Origin: Collinsella sp. AF08-23
GTDB lineage: Bacteria > Actinomycetota > Coriobacteriia > Coriobacteriales > Coriobacteriaceae
Assembly (NCBI RefSeq): GCF_003479805.1
Contig: NZ_QUHV01000015.1
Coordinates: 1-56,329 of the forward strand
Direction of reading: 5' to 3'
DNA: 56,329 nt
The position numbers and the translations under genes were made by a program. Of the stretch, positions 14,975 to 24,118 are shown one piece after another; within the stretch, counting starts at the first letter, position 1; each line of letters begins with the position of its first letter. The notes below the pieces were generated by a model. The model was not told the origin of the DNA. It saw only the letters and a program-made list of their open reading frames with translations, and made no database searches.

Positions 14975-17605
14975 TTACTGCGCGCCCGCGCCGACGCTGG
15001 TGAGGCCACCGGCGCTATTGGTCTTGCGCGGAGCACTCGTGGCGCGACGCGGAGCGGAAGGTCCAAAACCGGCACCCAACGCGCCAACCGCACGGGGTGC
15101 GGGGATCTCGCCCGTCGTATGGCTGAACACGAACTTGCCATCCGCCACATCGCAGAGCACCGTGTCACCGGCATTCCACTCCCCCGCCAGCAGCTCCTCG
15201 GAGAGCGGATCCTCAATCAGCCGCTGGATGGCGCGGCGCAGCGGACGGGCCCCGTTGGACAGATCGGTACCCTCGCGCACGATCTTGTCGAGCGCCTCGT
15301 CGGTGAGCACGATGTTCATGCCGTTGGCAATCAGACGTTCGCGCAGGTCGGCAACGAGCAGCTCGGCGATGCGCGTCAGGCTCTCGCCCTGCAGCTTTTG
15401 GAATACCACGATGTCGTCCACGCGATTGATGAACTCAGGCCGGAACAAACGCTTGAGCTCGCCCATCGCCCGGCTCTTGATCTCGTTGGCGGTGAGACCG
15501 GCCTCGCCCGTGGTGCCAAAGCCCACGCTCGCGTCCTGCGCGATCTCGCGTGCGCCGACGTTGCTCGTCATGATGACGACCGTATTGCGGAAGTCCACCG
15601 TCTTGCCCTGGCTATCGGTGAGGCGTCCCTCATCGAGCACCTGCAGCAGTATGTTGAAGATGTCCGGGTGCGCCTTCTCGATCTCGTCGAACAGGACGAC
15701 CGAGTACGGGCTGCGGCGGACTGCCTTGGTGAGTTGGCCGCCCTCCTCGTGGCCCACATAGCCGGGAGGCGAACCGATGAGCTTGGAGACCTCGTACTGG
15801 CTGCCGAACTCGGACATATCGAAGCTGATGAGTGCATCCTTGCTGCCGAACAGATATTCGGCGAGCGTCTTGGCGAGCTCGGTCTTGCCCGTGCCCGTGG
15901 GGCCGAGGAAGATGAACGAGCCGCCCGGGCGGCGGGGGTCCTTGAGCGGGCTGCGACTGCGGCGAATGGCCTTTGCGACGGCGGCAACGGCCTCGTCCTG
16001 GCCGATGATGCGCGTCTTGAGGGCGCTCTCGCACGCAAGCAGGCGACGACTCTCGTCCTCGGTGAGCGACGAGACGGGAACGCCCGAAGTCACGGACACG
16101 ATGTCGGCGATCTGCGGCACATCGATGACGATGGGGCTCGCGTCGAGCTCCGCAGTCCAAGCGGCGCGGGCCTCGCCCAGGGCAATCTCAGCAGCCTGCA
16201 TTCGCTCCTTGAGCTCTGCGGCCTTGTTCATGTCGTCGGCAGCGGTCGCCTCATCCATGCCCGCCCTGAGCTCGGCAACGCGCGCCTCCGCCTCGCGAAC
16301 CGCCTCGGGGGCCTTGTTGCGGGCAATGCGCGCGCGGGCGCCGGCCTCGTCCATGAGGTCAATCGCCTTATCGGGCAGGAAGCGGTCTTGGACGTAGCGG
16401 TTAGACAGGCTCGCGGCCGCCTCGAGCGCCGCGGTCGTGTACCGAACATGATGATGCTCTTCGTATTTGGGGGCGAGTTTGGCGAGAATCGCCACCGTGT
16501 CCTCGACGCTCGGCTCATCCACATCAATCGCCTGGAAACGGCGCTCGAAAGCAGGATCCTTGGCGAGGTACTTGCGGAACTCCTCGGCCGTGGTAGCACC
16601 GATGATCTGGAAGGCGCCGCGGGCGAGCACAGGCTTGAGCATGGAGCTTGCGTCGATGGAGCCCTCCGCCGAACCCGCGCCGATGAGCGTGTACATCTCA
16701 TCGATGAACAGGATGATGTCGTCCGCCTCGGTTGCCTCGGCGATCACGTTCTTAAGGCGCTCCTCGAACTCACCGCGATACTTGGCGCCGGCGACGAGCC
16801 CGGGCAGGTCGAGCGTCCAGACGTTCTGGTTCATAAGGTTCTCGGGCACGTTGCCCGCCGCGATCTCCTGTGCCAGCCCCTCGACGATCGCGGTCTTGCC
16901 CACGCCCGGATCACCCAGAATGAGCGGGTTGTTTTTGGTTCGGCGGGACAAGATCTCCATCATGCGGGAGATCTCCTTTTCGCGCCCGATGACCGGATCG
17001 AGCTTGCCGGCGCGCGCTTCCTCGGTGAGGTTGGTCCCGAACTGCTTGAGCGTGCTTTCGGTCTTGCCGCCCGCCTGCCCCTGCGCTCCTCCGCCAAAAA
17101 ACGGCAGCCCCGCGCCCGGGCGACCGGAACCGGCGCCCGCAAGGGGGCGCTGTTTGCCTTGGTCGTTTGACGTGAGCTTTTCCACAGCGGTGCGCACACT
17201 CGCGGCGGAAACGCCCAAACGGCGCAAGATGTCCATCGCGACGCCGTCGCCCTCGCTCACAATGGCGAGCAGCAGGTGCTCCGTGGAAACATAGGTCTGG
17301 TTGTTCTCGCGCGCCAGGCGGAAGCTCTTTTCCATAACCGAGATCACAAGCGGCGTGAACGCGAGCTTGGCATCCTCGGTCTCCTGCTCATCCGCCTTCG
17401 AACTGCGGATTTCCTTAAGCTGCTCCAGGACGTCATCGTACGTGATCTCGAGGTCGCGCAGGGCCTCGGCGGCAATGCCCTCTTGCTCCTTGGCGAGCGC
17501 GAGCAGCAGGTGCTCGGTGCCGACCTTGGTGGTCTTGAGGGACTTGGCCTCCTCTTTCGCAAGTGACATGACCTTGCGTGCGCGGTCGGTGAATCGATCC
17601 AACAT
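14975..17605 (-). CDS. clpC: ATP-dependent Clp protease ATP-binding subunit ClpC
   Basis: 876 aa. The N-terminal Clp repeat domain occupies 1-148, a Gly-rich linker 149-180, the first AAA+ domain has Walker [10 protein letters not shown] (231-239), a coiled-coil M domain lies around 425-490, and the second AAA+ domain has [10 protein letters not shown] (568-577). The M domain marks ClpC rather than ClpA. It unfolds proteins for ClpP. No ctsR or mcsAB lies upstream, unlike B. subtilis, and no clear HspR or CtsR box was found. The C-terminal tail is longer than usual and Gly/Ala-rich. Confidence 0.98.
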   Translation of the reverse strand: MLDRFTDRARKVMSLAKEEAKSLKTTKVGTEHLLLALAKEQEGIAAEALRDLEITYDDVLEQLKEIRSSKADEQETEDAKLAFTPLVISVMEKSFRLARENNQTYVSTEHLLLAIVSEGDGVAMDILRRLGVSAASVRTAVEKLTSNDQGKQRPLAGAGSGRPGAGLPFFGGGAQGQAGGKTESTLKQFGTNLTEEARAGKLDPVIGREKEISRMMEILSRRTKNNPLILGDPGVGKTAIVEGLAQEIAAGNVPENLMNQNVWTLDLPGLVAGAKYRGEFEERLKNVIAEATEADDIILFIDEMYTLIGAGSAEGSIDASSMLKPVLARGAFQIIGATTAEEFRKYLAKDPAFERRFQAIDVDEPSVEDTVAILAKLAPKYEEHHHVRYTTAALEAAASLSNRYVQDRFLPDKAIDLMDEAGARARIARNKAPEAVREAEARVAELRAGMDEATAADDMNKAAELKERMQAAEIALGEARAAWTAELDASPIVIDVPQIADIVSVTSGVPVSSLTEDESRRLLACESALKTRIIGQDEAVAAVAKAIRRSRSPLKDPRRPGGSFIFLGPTGTGKTELAKTLAEYLFGSKDALISFDMSEFGSQYEVSKLIGSPPGYVGHEEGGQLTKAVRRSPYSVVLFDEIEKAHPDIFNILLQVLDEGRLTDSQGKTVDFRNTVVIMTSNVGAREIAQDASVGFGTTGEAGLTANEIKSRAMGELKRLFRPEFINRVDDIVVFQKLQGESLTRIAELLVADLRERLIANGMNIVLTDEALDKIVREGTDLSNGARPLRRAIQRLIEDPLSEELLAGEWNAGDTVLCDVADGKFVFSHTTGEIPAPRAVGALGAGFGPSAPRRATSAPRKTNSAGGLTSVGAGAQ

Positions 17606-17817
17606 GCGTGTACCTCTTACGTGCTATCTCAGACGTATTAGTTTTGGTCTGTACCCTTTAAGGTTCACCATCATACCCGATAGCAGCTCAATCGTTGAAG
17701 TGACACACACGGACGCAACGCGCTTCGTAACGAAACCTCAAGATCAACGGGGGGCGAGCCCATTTGCGCGAGCACCGTTCCTTTTGGAGCCGCGCAACAT
17801 GACGCCAAACGAATCAA

Positions 17818-17850
17818 CGCCTCCGGTAGCCCGTGGGCTTACCGGAGGCG
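17818..17850 (-). terminator. Hairpin after pepD, probable terminator
   Basis: An 11-bp perfect stem (CGCCTCCGGTA/TACCGGAGGCG) with an inner GCCC/GGGC pair. The following T-tract on the minus strand is weak. The remaining 17606-17919 region has no gene but holds a short stretch TACGTCCCCAACTG also found in the hairpin at 23900-23938. Confidence 0.5.
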
Positions 17851-17919
17851 CGATGATGAAGTTGGTAGGGACGTCCTCTTCTGTTGCAACTGGAATACGT
17901 CCCCAACTGAAAATCCGCG

Positions 17920-19377
17920 CTACGCGGCGAGGCGCTTGAGCACGTCGACGAGCAACGTGTAGAAGCGCTCGGAGGAGGCGAGCTCCATGCTCTCGTCGGG
18001 CGTGTGGACGTCCTTGAGGGTTGGGCCCACGGCAATGGCGTCCAGCCCGTCGAGGGCCTCGGCGAACAGACCGCACTCAAGGCCGGCATGGATGGACTCG
18101 ATGCGCAGCTCGGTGCCGAACAACGTGCGGTAGCTCTCGAGGAAAACGTCGCGCACGGGCGAGTGCTCGGCATAGCTCCAGCCCGGATACTCGTACTCGA
18201 ACTTGGCGTCGAAGCCCAGAACGTCGGCGAGCGTCTGCAGGCGGTCCTTGAACTCCTCCTGCAGGGAAGTGATGGAGGAACGCGGGGACAGCAGAATCGT
18301 GGCCTCGTCGTCGGAAGTGGCGACCACGCCGATGTTGGAAGAAACGTCCACGGCACCGCCCGCCGCGAGGTTGCGGCGCATCACGCCGTTGGGCGCGAGG
18401 CGAAGGGTGCGCACGAAGGCGAGCGCCGTGTCCTCGTTGATGGCCTCGACCTCGGCGTCGTCGGCGATGGCGAGGGCGCAGGAGAAGCCGGGGTCGTAGA
18501 CCTCGAGCTCCGCGGAGACGGCATCGGCGATGCTCCGGGCAAGTTCGGCGCCCGCCTCGGCGGCGGCGTGATCTTTGTAGACAAGGACCGCCTTGCATTC
18601 GCGGTTGATGGCGTTGTCCTTGGTACCGCCGTTGAAGCTCACGAGGGCGGGTTCGCCGGCAGCCATGAGGCGCTCGACGATGCGGGCCATGATGAGGTTG
18701 CCGTTGCCGCGCTCAAGGTGGATATCAGCACCGGAGTGACCGCCCAACAGGCCGGAGATCTCGAGCGTGAGGGTGCTGCCGGACTTGTGCTCGCGCGTGA
18801 TGGGACGGGTGTAGGTGACCACGACGCCGCCGGCGCAGCTCACGGTGGCAACGCCCTCCTCCTCGGAGTCGAGGTTGATCATGATGCGAGCGTCGATCTG
18901 GGACTTGTCGAGGGTCTCGGCGCCCACGAGGCCGGACTCCTCATCGGTGGTAAAGACGCACTCAAGTGCCGGATGGGCAAGCGCATCATCATCGAGCACG
19001 GTGAGCATGAGGGCGACGGCGATACCGTTGTCGGCACCGAGCGTGGTGCCGTTAGCAGTAAGGATGCCGTCTTTGACAACCAGGTCGATGCCGTCCTTCT
19101 CGAAATCGTGCTCGACGGACCCGAGCTTGTCGCACACCATATCGATGTGGCCCTGCAGCATTACGGCGGGTTTGTCCTCGGCGCCTGCGGAGGCGGGCTT
19201 CTTGATAATCACGTTATATACGTCGTCCTGGTACACCCATAGGTCGCGGTCTTTGGCGAACGCCACCAGGTAATCGCTGATGCCCTTCTCATTGCCGGAG
19301 CCGCGCGGGATAGCGCTGATCTCCTCGAAGTAATGGAATAGCTTGGCTGGTTCGTAACCGGTGATCTTGTAGTCCAT
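17920..19377 (-). CDS. pepD: Beta-Ala-His/Xaa-His dipeptidase, M20C family
   Basis: 485 aa. The start MDYKITGYEPAKLFHYFEEI has a GGAGG site; the longer frame upstream is not supported. Metallopeptidase residues lie in VMLQGHIDMVCDK (His, Asp), TTLGADNGIAVALML (bridging Asp) and VFTTDEESGLVGA (Glu-Glu). The lid domain includes SGLLGGHSGADIHL. It is a cytoplasmic dipeptidase with broad specificity. Monocistronic: neighbours are separated by about 300 bp on each side. Confidence 0.94.
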   Translation of the reverse strand: MDYKITGYEPAKLFHYFEEISAIPRGSGNEKGISDYLVAFAKDRDLWVYQDDVYNVIIKKPASAGAEDKPAVMLQGHIDMVCDKLGSVEHDFEKDGIDLVVKDGILTANGTTLGADNGIAVALMLTVLDDDALAHPALECVFTTDEESGLVGAETLDKSQIDARIMINLDSEEEGVATVSCAGGVVVTYTRPITREHKSGSTLTLEISGLLGGHSGADIHLERGNGNLIMARIVERLMAAGEPALVSFNGGTKDNAINRECKAVLVYKDHAAAEAGAELARSIADAVSAELEVYDPGFSCALAIADDAEVEAINEDTALAFVRTLRLAPNGVMRRNLAAGGAVDVSSNIGVVATSDDEATILLSPRSSITSLQEEFKDRLQTLADVLGFDAKFEYEYPGWSYAEHSPVRDVFLESYRTLFGTELRIESIHAGLECGLFAEALDGLDAIAVGPTLKDVHTPDESMELASSERFYTLLVDVLKRLAA

Positions 19378-19525
19378 GGTGCCTCCTTGGAACAACGTCA
19401 GTGAATACTTCACATACGGTTTTGTATATTCCCAAAGATCAACGCGCCAAACCAGCACGCGCCCGCAGACGCTTCCGTGATGTCGCTAGACGGCGGCAGC
19501 GGAATCTCCTCGCGTACGTTGAAAC

Positions 19526-19568
19526 CCCTGATTCCTCACAGTTTTAGGCCGTTTTCTGTGAGAAATCG
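19526..19568. repeat. Partial copy D of the double-hairpin repeat family
   Basis: GATTCCTCACAG (19529-19540) and CTGTGAGAAATC (19556-19567) form an inverted repeat around TTTTAGGCCGTTTT. These end sequences match the TGTGAGAAATC and GATTCCTCACA parts of copies A and C, but the TTTGAAAT hairpins are missing. It sits in the 290-bp gap between pepD and the PadR operon. Confidence 0.45.
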
Positions 19569-19667
19569 ACGGTATCAATGTTCCGACAGCCGCATGGGAC
19601 GACCGCGCGCCAAAGGGGGACGTGCCCCTTTAGCGCGCTTTGGCGTGCATGTGCCACGATGAACGGA

Positions 19668-20513
19668 CTACGTACGTGGATTGCGCGACTCGATGAGGTA
19701 TACAACGAGTGCGCTCAAGACAAGCACGATTGCAATCGCTGCAAATAAAATGAGGTAGTTGACGTTCATCCACGGCTGGTCACTCGTATACACAATTGAG
19801 CCAAATTCCCCCGGTAACATCGCTCGCATCGAAGCCTGCGCCTGGACAATCGGAGCGATGGAATCCAATACGAGAGGATTGAAGATGATGACACCTCCGG
19901 GCAGCGTGATGACGCCGACTACTGACGTATACCACATGAGCAATGCATGCAGTAAAGGTGCCGCAACTGCAGGCAACGCATGCGGCCATGGATTACGGCG
20001 AGCACGTGCTGAGACGATTTGCACGATAAGAAAGACTGTCGCCACCAGGACGACCTCCATGTTGAACATAAGCATGTCGAAGGTCCGCAGATTCACCATG
20101 TACCAGGGCAGCCAGCCTCCCGGGGGTTTGCTGCCAACCCGGTACGCCAAGTGCGCGGCGAGCACCACGGCAAGCGCTACGAGCATCAGGGCGAAAAACC
20201 TCACGACGACGAGCGCCGTAGGCAGCCGCGGACACTCGGGCGCGACGCCGTCACAAAACGCGTTGATCGCCGCATCGAAGGACGACACGCTGGCGGTGCC
20301 CAGCAGCATTTCGACTGGATCGCCGCCCGAGGACTCGCACTCCGCCAGCATGAGCAGATTGTCGTGCAAGATGCCCTCGCGTTGAGCCGTGGTGAGGCCA
20401 CGGCGGGTGAGCTCGGTCCGGATGCGCCGAATCGCGTTTTGCGCCGACTTGGATGCCAAGGCGCACTCGAGCTTTGCATTGCGCACACGCAGGGTGATGA
20501 TGGTCTCACGCAT
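19668..20513 (-). CDS. Multi-pass membrane protein of the PadR/ABC operon
   Basis: 281 aa. Residues 1-95 form a soluble helical region (LECALASKSAQNAIRRIRTELTRRG...). Five to six membrane segments follow, such as FFALMLVALAVVLAAHLAY and YLILFAAIAIVLVLSALVVY near the end. No catalytic motif recognised. It overlaps the PadR gene by 8 bp and is the last gene of the operon. It may sense or assist the upstream ABC exporter; this rests only on context. Confidence 0.75.
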   Translation of the reverse strand: MRETIITLRVRNAKLECALASKSAQNAIRRIRTELTRRGLTTAQREGILHDNLLMLAECESSGGDPVEMLLGTASVSSFDAAINAFCDGVAPECPRLPTALVVVRFFALMLVALAVVLAAHLAYRVGSKPPGGWLPWYMVNLRTFDMLMFNMEVVLVATVFLIVQIVSARARRNPWPHALPAVAAPLLHALLMWYTSVVGVITLPGGVIIFNPLVLDSIAPIVQAQASMRAMLPGEFGSIVYTSDQPWMNVNYLILFAAIAIVLVLSALVVYLIESRNPRT

Positions 20514-20922
20514 GGGTCTTCCCCGCCTTCTCCTCGATACTCTCGCTCATTTCGAATGTTGGCCTGGACACGCTGCCGAGCGCTTTCCCAGCTGCGCTGC
20601 CGGGCTCCTCCCCCAGTACGCTCTCCACCACGTCGGACAGCTTCGCGAACTCCTCGGCGAACGCGTCGATCTCCGCCGCGCCCTCGGGCGTGATGCGGTA
20701 GTACTTGCGACGCGGGCCCATCTCGGACTCGCGGTACGTCGAGGAGATGAAGCCCTTCTTTTCCAGGCGCATGAGCAGCGGGTACAGAGTGCCCTCGGCA
20801 ATACCCGAAAGCCCGCACGATGCAAGTGTGCCCACAAGCTCGTACCCGTAGGTCTCCCCTCGCCCGACAAGCGCCAGCACGCACCCCTCGAGCACGCCTT
20901 TCAACATCTGCGATGAGGTCAT
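20506..20922 (-). CDS. PadR family transcriptional regulator
   Basis: 138 aa. PadR core: KGVLEGCVLALVGRGETYGY, IAEGTLYPLLMRLEKKGF and MGPRRKYYRITPEG. It overlaps the ABC gene by 4 bp (ATGA) and the following membrane protein by 8 bp, so all three are translated from one mRNA. It probably represses the operon through the dyad at 22888-22938. It is a different PadR branch from that at 1860 (about 20 aa longer C-terminus). Confidence 0.93.
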   Translation of the reverse strand: MTSSQMLKGVLEGCVLALVGRGETYGYELVGTLASCGLSGIAEGTLYPLLMRLEKKGFISSTYRESEMGPRRKYYRITPEGAAEIDAFAEEFAKLSDVVESVLGEEPGSAAGKALGSVSRPTFEMSESIEEKAGKTHA

Positions 20923-22856
20923 GGAGTGCCATCCTTCCCTTCGCTCCCGTATGTGCGAGGCATTCCAAACAACCGCTCGTACACCTCTCGCGCGCCCCCG
21001 CTCTCCGCATCGAGTGCAGCACGAATGAGCGAGCCGTCTTTGATGGCCAGCATGGTATCGCAGAGTTCGTCGAGGTTGGACAGAATATGCGATGAGAGTA
21101 AGATGCTCATTCCCTGCAACGCCAAGCGCTTCATGATGTACGTATTGAGCGCCACGTTACCAGGGTCCAATGCGTTCATGGGCTCGTCAAGCACCAGATA
21201 ACGAACACCCGTACAGTACGCCACCGCAAGCGCCAACTGCTGCTTCATGCCCGAGGAATACGCGCGGACGGGCTTGTTGAGATAACCCGTAAGACCGCAC
21301 AGCTCGATGAGCTTGCGCGTGTCCACCTTATCGGGCCACAGTGCTGCGGCGAGCTTGATATGGTCCGCCGCCGAAAGGTTGGGGTACAGCAGTCCTGCAT
21401 CGCAGGGAACGTACAGCACCAGCCTGCGAAACGCCGCTTGCGCCGATGCAATGCCGTTGGCATGCACGCTTCCCGCACGTCGCGTCCCGCTCAACGCCAC
21501 CATGGCCTCGAGCAACGTCGTCTTGCCCTTGCCATTCGGCGCTATGAGTCCCGTGATCGTGCCCGGGGGCAGCTCGCATGAGGCGTTGTCAATCACCACA
21601 TGGGTTCCGTATGATAACAAGACTCCCTGGACGACCATGCCGCTACCGGACGAAGCGGGGCGGTGGGCATCCTTGCGAGCAAGCGCCCGGCCTCGCACAG
21701 CGACAGCGCCAAAGGCAATTGCAAGGGCCACGAACGCCCACCCCAACAGTACGACAGCCGCCAATCCAAGCGTAAGGCGCTCGTCGTTCAGCTGAACCTG
21801 ATTGGGCCAATAGTTCGCACGACCCGCCACGTCCATAAAGTCGTTCAAATATGAAAGCGGATTGTATGGCGCGATTACCTCGAGCATGGCAGATTCATTA
21901 TTCACGCTTTCGACGCCGGGGAGCGACCCCATCGCCATATACGCCTCGACCATCGGCCAAGCCAGGAGCAAGCAAACCGTCACAGGGGCGACAAACAAGA
22001 TTCGCCTCGGCACGACACGGGCTATCGCATGAGTGAGAAGCGTGGAAAACATGGCCGCTAGAAGCAGCATTAGTAGGGCACGGGGAACAATTTCTCCCAC
22101 CGACCATTCGCGCACCGCTGTCTGGGCCTCGCCCAACACATTCACTACTGGATAACTCGCCTCGCCGAAACCATTGACGAGCATGGGGATAATGAACGAG
22201 GGAAGGGCGATAAGGATGATTGCGCCTACCGAGAGCACCGAGAGCACAAGGATCTGACCCGCCATCGCGGTAAAGCACCCCAAGGGAGCTTGAGCGAGCA
22301 GGCATCTGCCACTCACCGAGCGGTTGAGCAGTACCGCCAGCACAACCGAAGGCAACACCCACATGAGCAGGGGAAGCGAGCTGTATGCCGCAGCGAAATA
22401 GAACAACGCAGGAGCCTCGCGGTACGTTTCGAATATGCGCGAGTCTTCTTGCTGGGAGAGCAGGGTGAAGAACTGGTATTCCGACTCGAGACTCTTCTCG
22501 GTGGGGCCGATCAGATTGCCCGCCCTGAATGATTCGAGGTCACTCGCGAGAAGTTGGGCGCGTAGACGGGCGTACTCCGCCGGATCATCGGTCAGGCTCG
22601 CCCGCGTCATGAGGCTCAGTTCCTCTTTCATCTGCTCGCGGAACTCGGGCGGAGCGGAGTCGTACGCACCTTCCTCAATGCTCTTGCGCCTCTCTCGCAA
22701 CGCGGTATCGAGCTGCTCCGCTCCCAGGAAGTAGCCCATCGTGTCGTCGCCTTTGATAAACGGAGCCGCCAACATGAGTTGGCACACCAGGATAACCAAC
22801 CACAAAACAGGATTCTTCACCATGACTTTTACCAATGCCTGCATGTAACGCAACAT
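20919..22856 (-). CDS. ABC transporter with permease and ATPase on one chain
   Basis: 645 aa from the ATG at 22856 (MLRYMQALVKVMVK). A frame open to a GTG at 22961 exists, but a regulatory dyad lies across 22888-22938, so that start is unlikely. The N-terminal half (about 400 aa) has six or so membrane segments and a large external loop near the start, as in ABC-2 exporters. The C-terminal half is an ATPase: Walker A APNGKGKTT, Q-loop region, signature YSSGMKQQLA, Walker B YLVLDEP, switch His in SSHIL. The Walker A reads GKGKT instead of GxGKST. Substrate unknown; multidrug or peptide export is plausible given PadR control. Confidence 0.87.
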   Translation of the reverse strand: MLRYMQALVKVMVKNPVLWLVILVCQLMLAAPFIKGDDTMGYFLGAEQLDTALRERRKSIEEGAYDSAPPEFREQMKEELSLMTRASLTDDPAEYARLRAQLLASDLESFRAGNLIGPTEKSLESEYQFFTLLSQQEDSRIFETYREAPALFYFAAAYSSLPLLMWVLPSVVLAVLLNRSVSGRCLLAQAPLGCFTAMAGQILVLSVLSVGAIILIALPSFIIPMLVNGFGEASYPVVNVLGEAQTAVREWSVGEIVPRALLMLLLAAMFSTLLTHAIARVVPRRILFVAPVTVCLLLAWPMVEAYMAMGSLPGVESVNNESAMLEVIAPYNPLSYLNDFMDVAGRANYWPNQVQLNDERLTLGLAAVVLLGWAFVALAIAFGAVAVRGRALARKDAHRPASSGSGMVVQGVLLSYGTHVVIDNASCELPPGTITGLIAPNGKGKTTLLEAMVALSGTRRAGSVHANGIASAQAAFRRLVLYVPCDAGLLYPNLSAADHIKLAAALWPDKVDTRKLIELCGLTGYLNKPVRAYSSGMKQQLALAVAYCTGVRYLVLDEPMNALDPGNVALNTYIMKRLALQGMSILLSSHILSNLDELCDTMLAIKDGSLIRAALDAESGGAREVYERLFGMPRTYGSEGKDGTP

Positions 22857-22887
22857 GTGCACCACCGCCTTGAGCCGCTCTTCCGCA

Positions 22888-22938
22888 AAGCTACTTTGCC
22901 TTACTAGGTAGCAGCTACATAGTAACGCTAAGTAGCTT
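22888..22938. promoter_or_regulatory. Nested dyad upstream of the ABC operon, putative PadR operator
   Basis: Outer arms AAGCTACTT (22888-22896) and AAGTAGCTT (22930-22938), inner TTACTA/TAGTAA and central GTAGC/GCTAC all share one axis near 22913. AT-rich and 32 bp before the chosen start. It probably overlaps the promoter and binds the operon PadR. Confidence 0.6.
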
Positions 22939-23008
22939 ATGGCGGGCGCGAAACCGTTCACCGCTCGGCAGACGGCGAAGCGTATGGTCCGTTACCTGAT
23001 ACACTTAT

Positions 23009-23022
23009 GCTATACGTATAGC
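23009..23022. promoter_or_regulatory. Perfect palindrome upstream of the toxin-antitoxin pair
   Basis: GCTATACGTATAGC, a perfect 14-bp palindrome 13 bp before the first antitoxin start codon. Ribbon-helix-helix antitoxins usually bind such sites to repress their operon; binding here is inferred. Confidence 0.65.
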
Positions 23023-23035
23023 GTCAGGAGGAGCC

Positions 23036-23416
23036 ATGGAAGCGACAATGCAAATGAACACACGCCTAGCACGCTCGATAAAAGTCGGAGGCGACGCGGT
23101 CTTGAGCCAGTGCGGCTATAGCCCCAGCCAGGCCGTTCGGGCGCTTTGGACATATCTATGTGACCACCAGGATGTGCCCCCGTTTATGAAGGAGGCCGAG
23201 GCATGCGATATAGACGCAGACCGACAAAGGAAGCTATCTCTCATCCATGACGGCGCCGGCTTGGCAATCAGGGCCGCACGACAACACGGCTACACGGGTC
23301 CCACCGGCGACCTGTTAGGGGAAAAGACCTGGCATCAGCTGCGCGACGAGATGTACGACGACATGATCGGCGAGATGGAGGCCCGATGCGTGTATCCGGC
23401 AAAAACCTCAGCCTGA
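23036..23416 (+). CDS. RelB/DinJ-type antitoxin, partner of a PIN toxin
   Basis: 126 aa. MNTRLARSIKVGGDAVLSQCGYSPSQAVRALWTYL (in two parts: RLARSIKVGGDAVL and SPSQAVRALW) is the ribbon-helix-helix of RelB/DinJ proteins. The C-terminal part would wrap the toxin. The GGAGG site is close to the first ATG (23036); the ATG at 23048 or 23054 may be the real start. It overlaps the toxin gene by 31 bp. Its plus orientation among minus-strand neighbours and own operator suggest an acquired module. Confidence 0.75.
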   Translation: MEATMQMNTRLARSIKVGGDAVLSQCGYSPSQAVRALWTYLCDHQDVPPFMKEAEACDIDADRQRKLSLIHDGAGLAIRAARQHGYTGPTGDLLGEKTWHQLRDEMYDDMIGEMEARCVYPAKTSA

Positions 23417-23862
23417 TAATCGACACCAACGTGTGGATCGACTACTTCATGCGAAGCGAAGTCGACGCAGGCGCATCAGAGCGCTTGCTCGAGGCCGCCA
23501 TCTTGAGCGAGACGACCCTGCTCGTTTGCCCCACCACCCTAAAGGACGTGTTCTACATCCTGCCGAGGCGATTTCGACAGCAGGATATGCGTGAGGGCAA
23601 AGCGGGCCCATCATACGAACCCGTCGCATGGGCATGCGTCGAGCGCATCCTTGAGCTCGCCACGCCAACGCCCCTCGGTCTTTTTGAATGCACCATGGCG
23701 CGGTCTCTGCGAGATAAGTTCGGAGACCTGGAGGACAATCTGGTTCTCGCATCGGGCGAATCCGCGCAAGCGGATTACATCGTCACGCGCGATGCCCCGC
23801 TGCTGCAACGCTTCCCCGAGGCATGCATCACCCCCGACCGAGCACTGGAGCTCATTTCATAG
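23386..23862 (+). CDS. PIN-domain toxin (VapC-like ribonuclease)
   Basis: 158 aa. PIN motifs: LSLIIDTNVWIDYF (first Asp), an acidic residue in the middle, FGDLEDNLVLASGE (Asp/Glu pair) and ADYIVTRDAPLL (last Asp). PIN toxins cut RNA, often tRNA or rRNA, at a metal centre. Here the partner antitoxin is RelB/DinJ-like rather than a VapB. The 31-bp overlap and order antitoxin-toxin are typical of type II systems. Confidence 0.85.
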   Translation: MRVSGKNLSLIIDTNVWIDYFMRSEVDAGASERLLEAAILSETTLLVCPTTLKDVFYILPRRFRQQDMREGKAGPSYEPVAWACVERILELATPTPLGLFECTMARSLRDKFGDLEDNLVLASGESAQADYIVTRDAPLLQRFPEACITPDRALELIS

Positions 23863-23863
23863 C

Positions 23864-23896
23864 GAAAGGCCGCTCGAGCAGCTCGAACGGCCTTTC
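23864..23896 (+). terminator. Terminator-like hairpin after the toxin gene
   Basis: GAAAGGCCG (23864-23872) pairs with CGGCCTTTC (23888-23896), with an inner TCGAG/CTCGA stem, starting 1 bp after the stop codon. The T-tract is short. Confidence 0.55.
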
Positions 23897-23899
23897 ACA

Positions 23900-23938
23900 A
23901 AATGGTGCAGTTGGGGTACGTCCCCAACTGCACCATTT
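23900..23938. repeat. Perfect 17-bp inverted repeat between toxin and lysS
   Basis: AAATGGTGCAGTTGGGG (23900-23916) and its complement (23922-23938) with loop TACGT. On the minus strand it is followed by TTTTG and could terminate lysS transcripts. A shortened relative occurs at about 17884-17910. Confidence 0.7.
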
Positions 23939-23939
23939 C

Positions 23940-24118
23940 GTGCGAAAGAGGAGGGCGCACACCTTGCGTGCGGCGCCCGACGATTGAACCCGAAGGCGGG
24001 GTGCCCCGTGCGAAGCTAGGGTTTTCCAAGTGCCCGATATTGACGCGAAAGCGGGGGCGCGTACACCTTAGGGTGGCGCGCCCCCGCTTGAACGGCAAGA
24101 TCGGGTGCCTGGGAAAGC
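23940..24118. repeat. ~99-bp repeat family, copies downstream of lysS
   Basis: Two diverged units related to those at 9987-10316: GGAGGGCGCACACC, GTGCGGCGCCCGACGA, GGGGTGCCCC, then a second with GGGGGCGCG...CGCGCCCCC (24051-24088) and TTGAACGGCAAG. The hairpin at the centre of the unit is kept although its stem sequence differs, so the pairing seems conserved. Confidence 0.7.

Noticed and set aside
12397..17170. Very long plus-strand frames (821 and 799 codons) opposite ispF-ispD-disA and clpC
   Set aside because: They are antisense shadows of GC-rich genes: no ribosome sites, low-complexity translations, and the opposite strand encodes complete well-known proteins.
17606..17740. HspR (HAIR) or CtsR operator upstream of clpC
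   Set aside because: Only a short TCAA-TCG-TTGA palindrome is present; neither consensus is matched.
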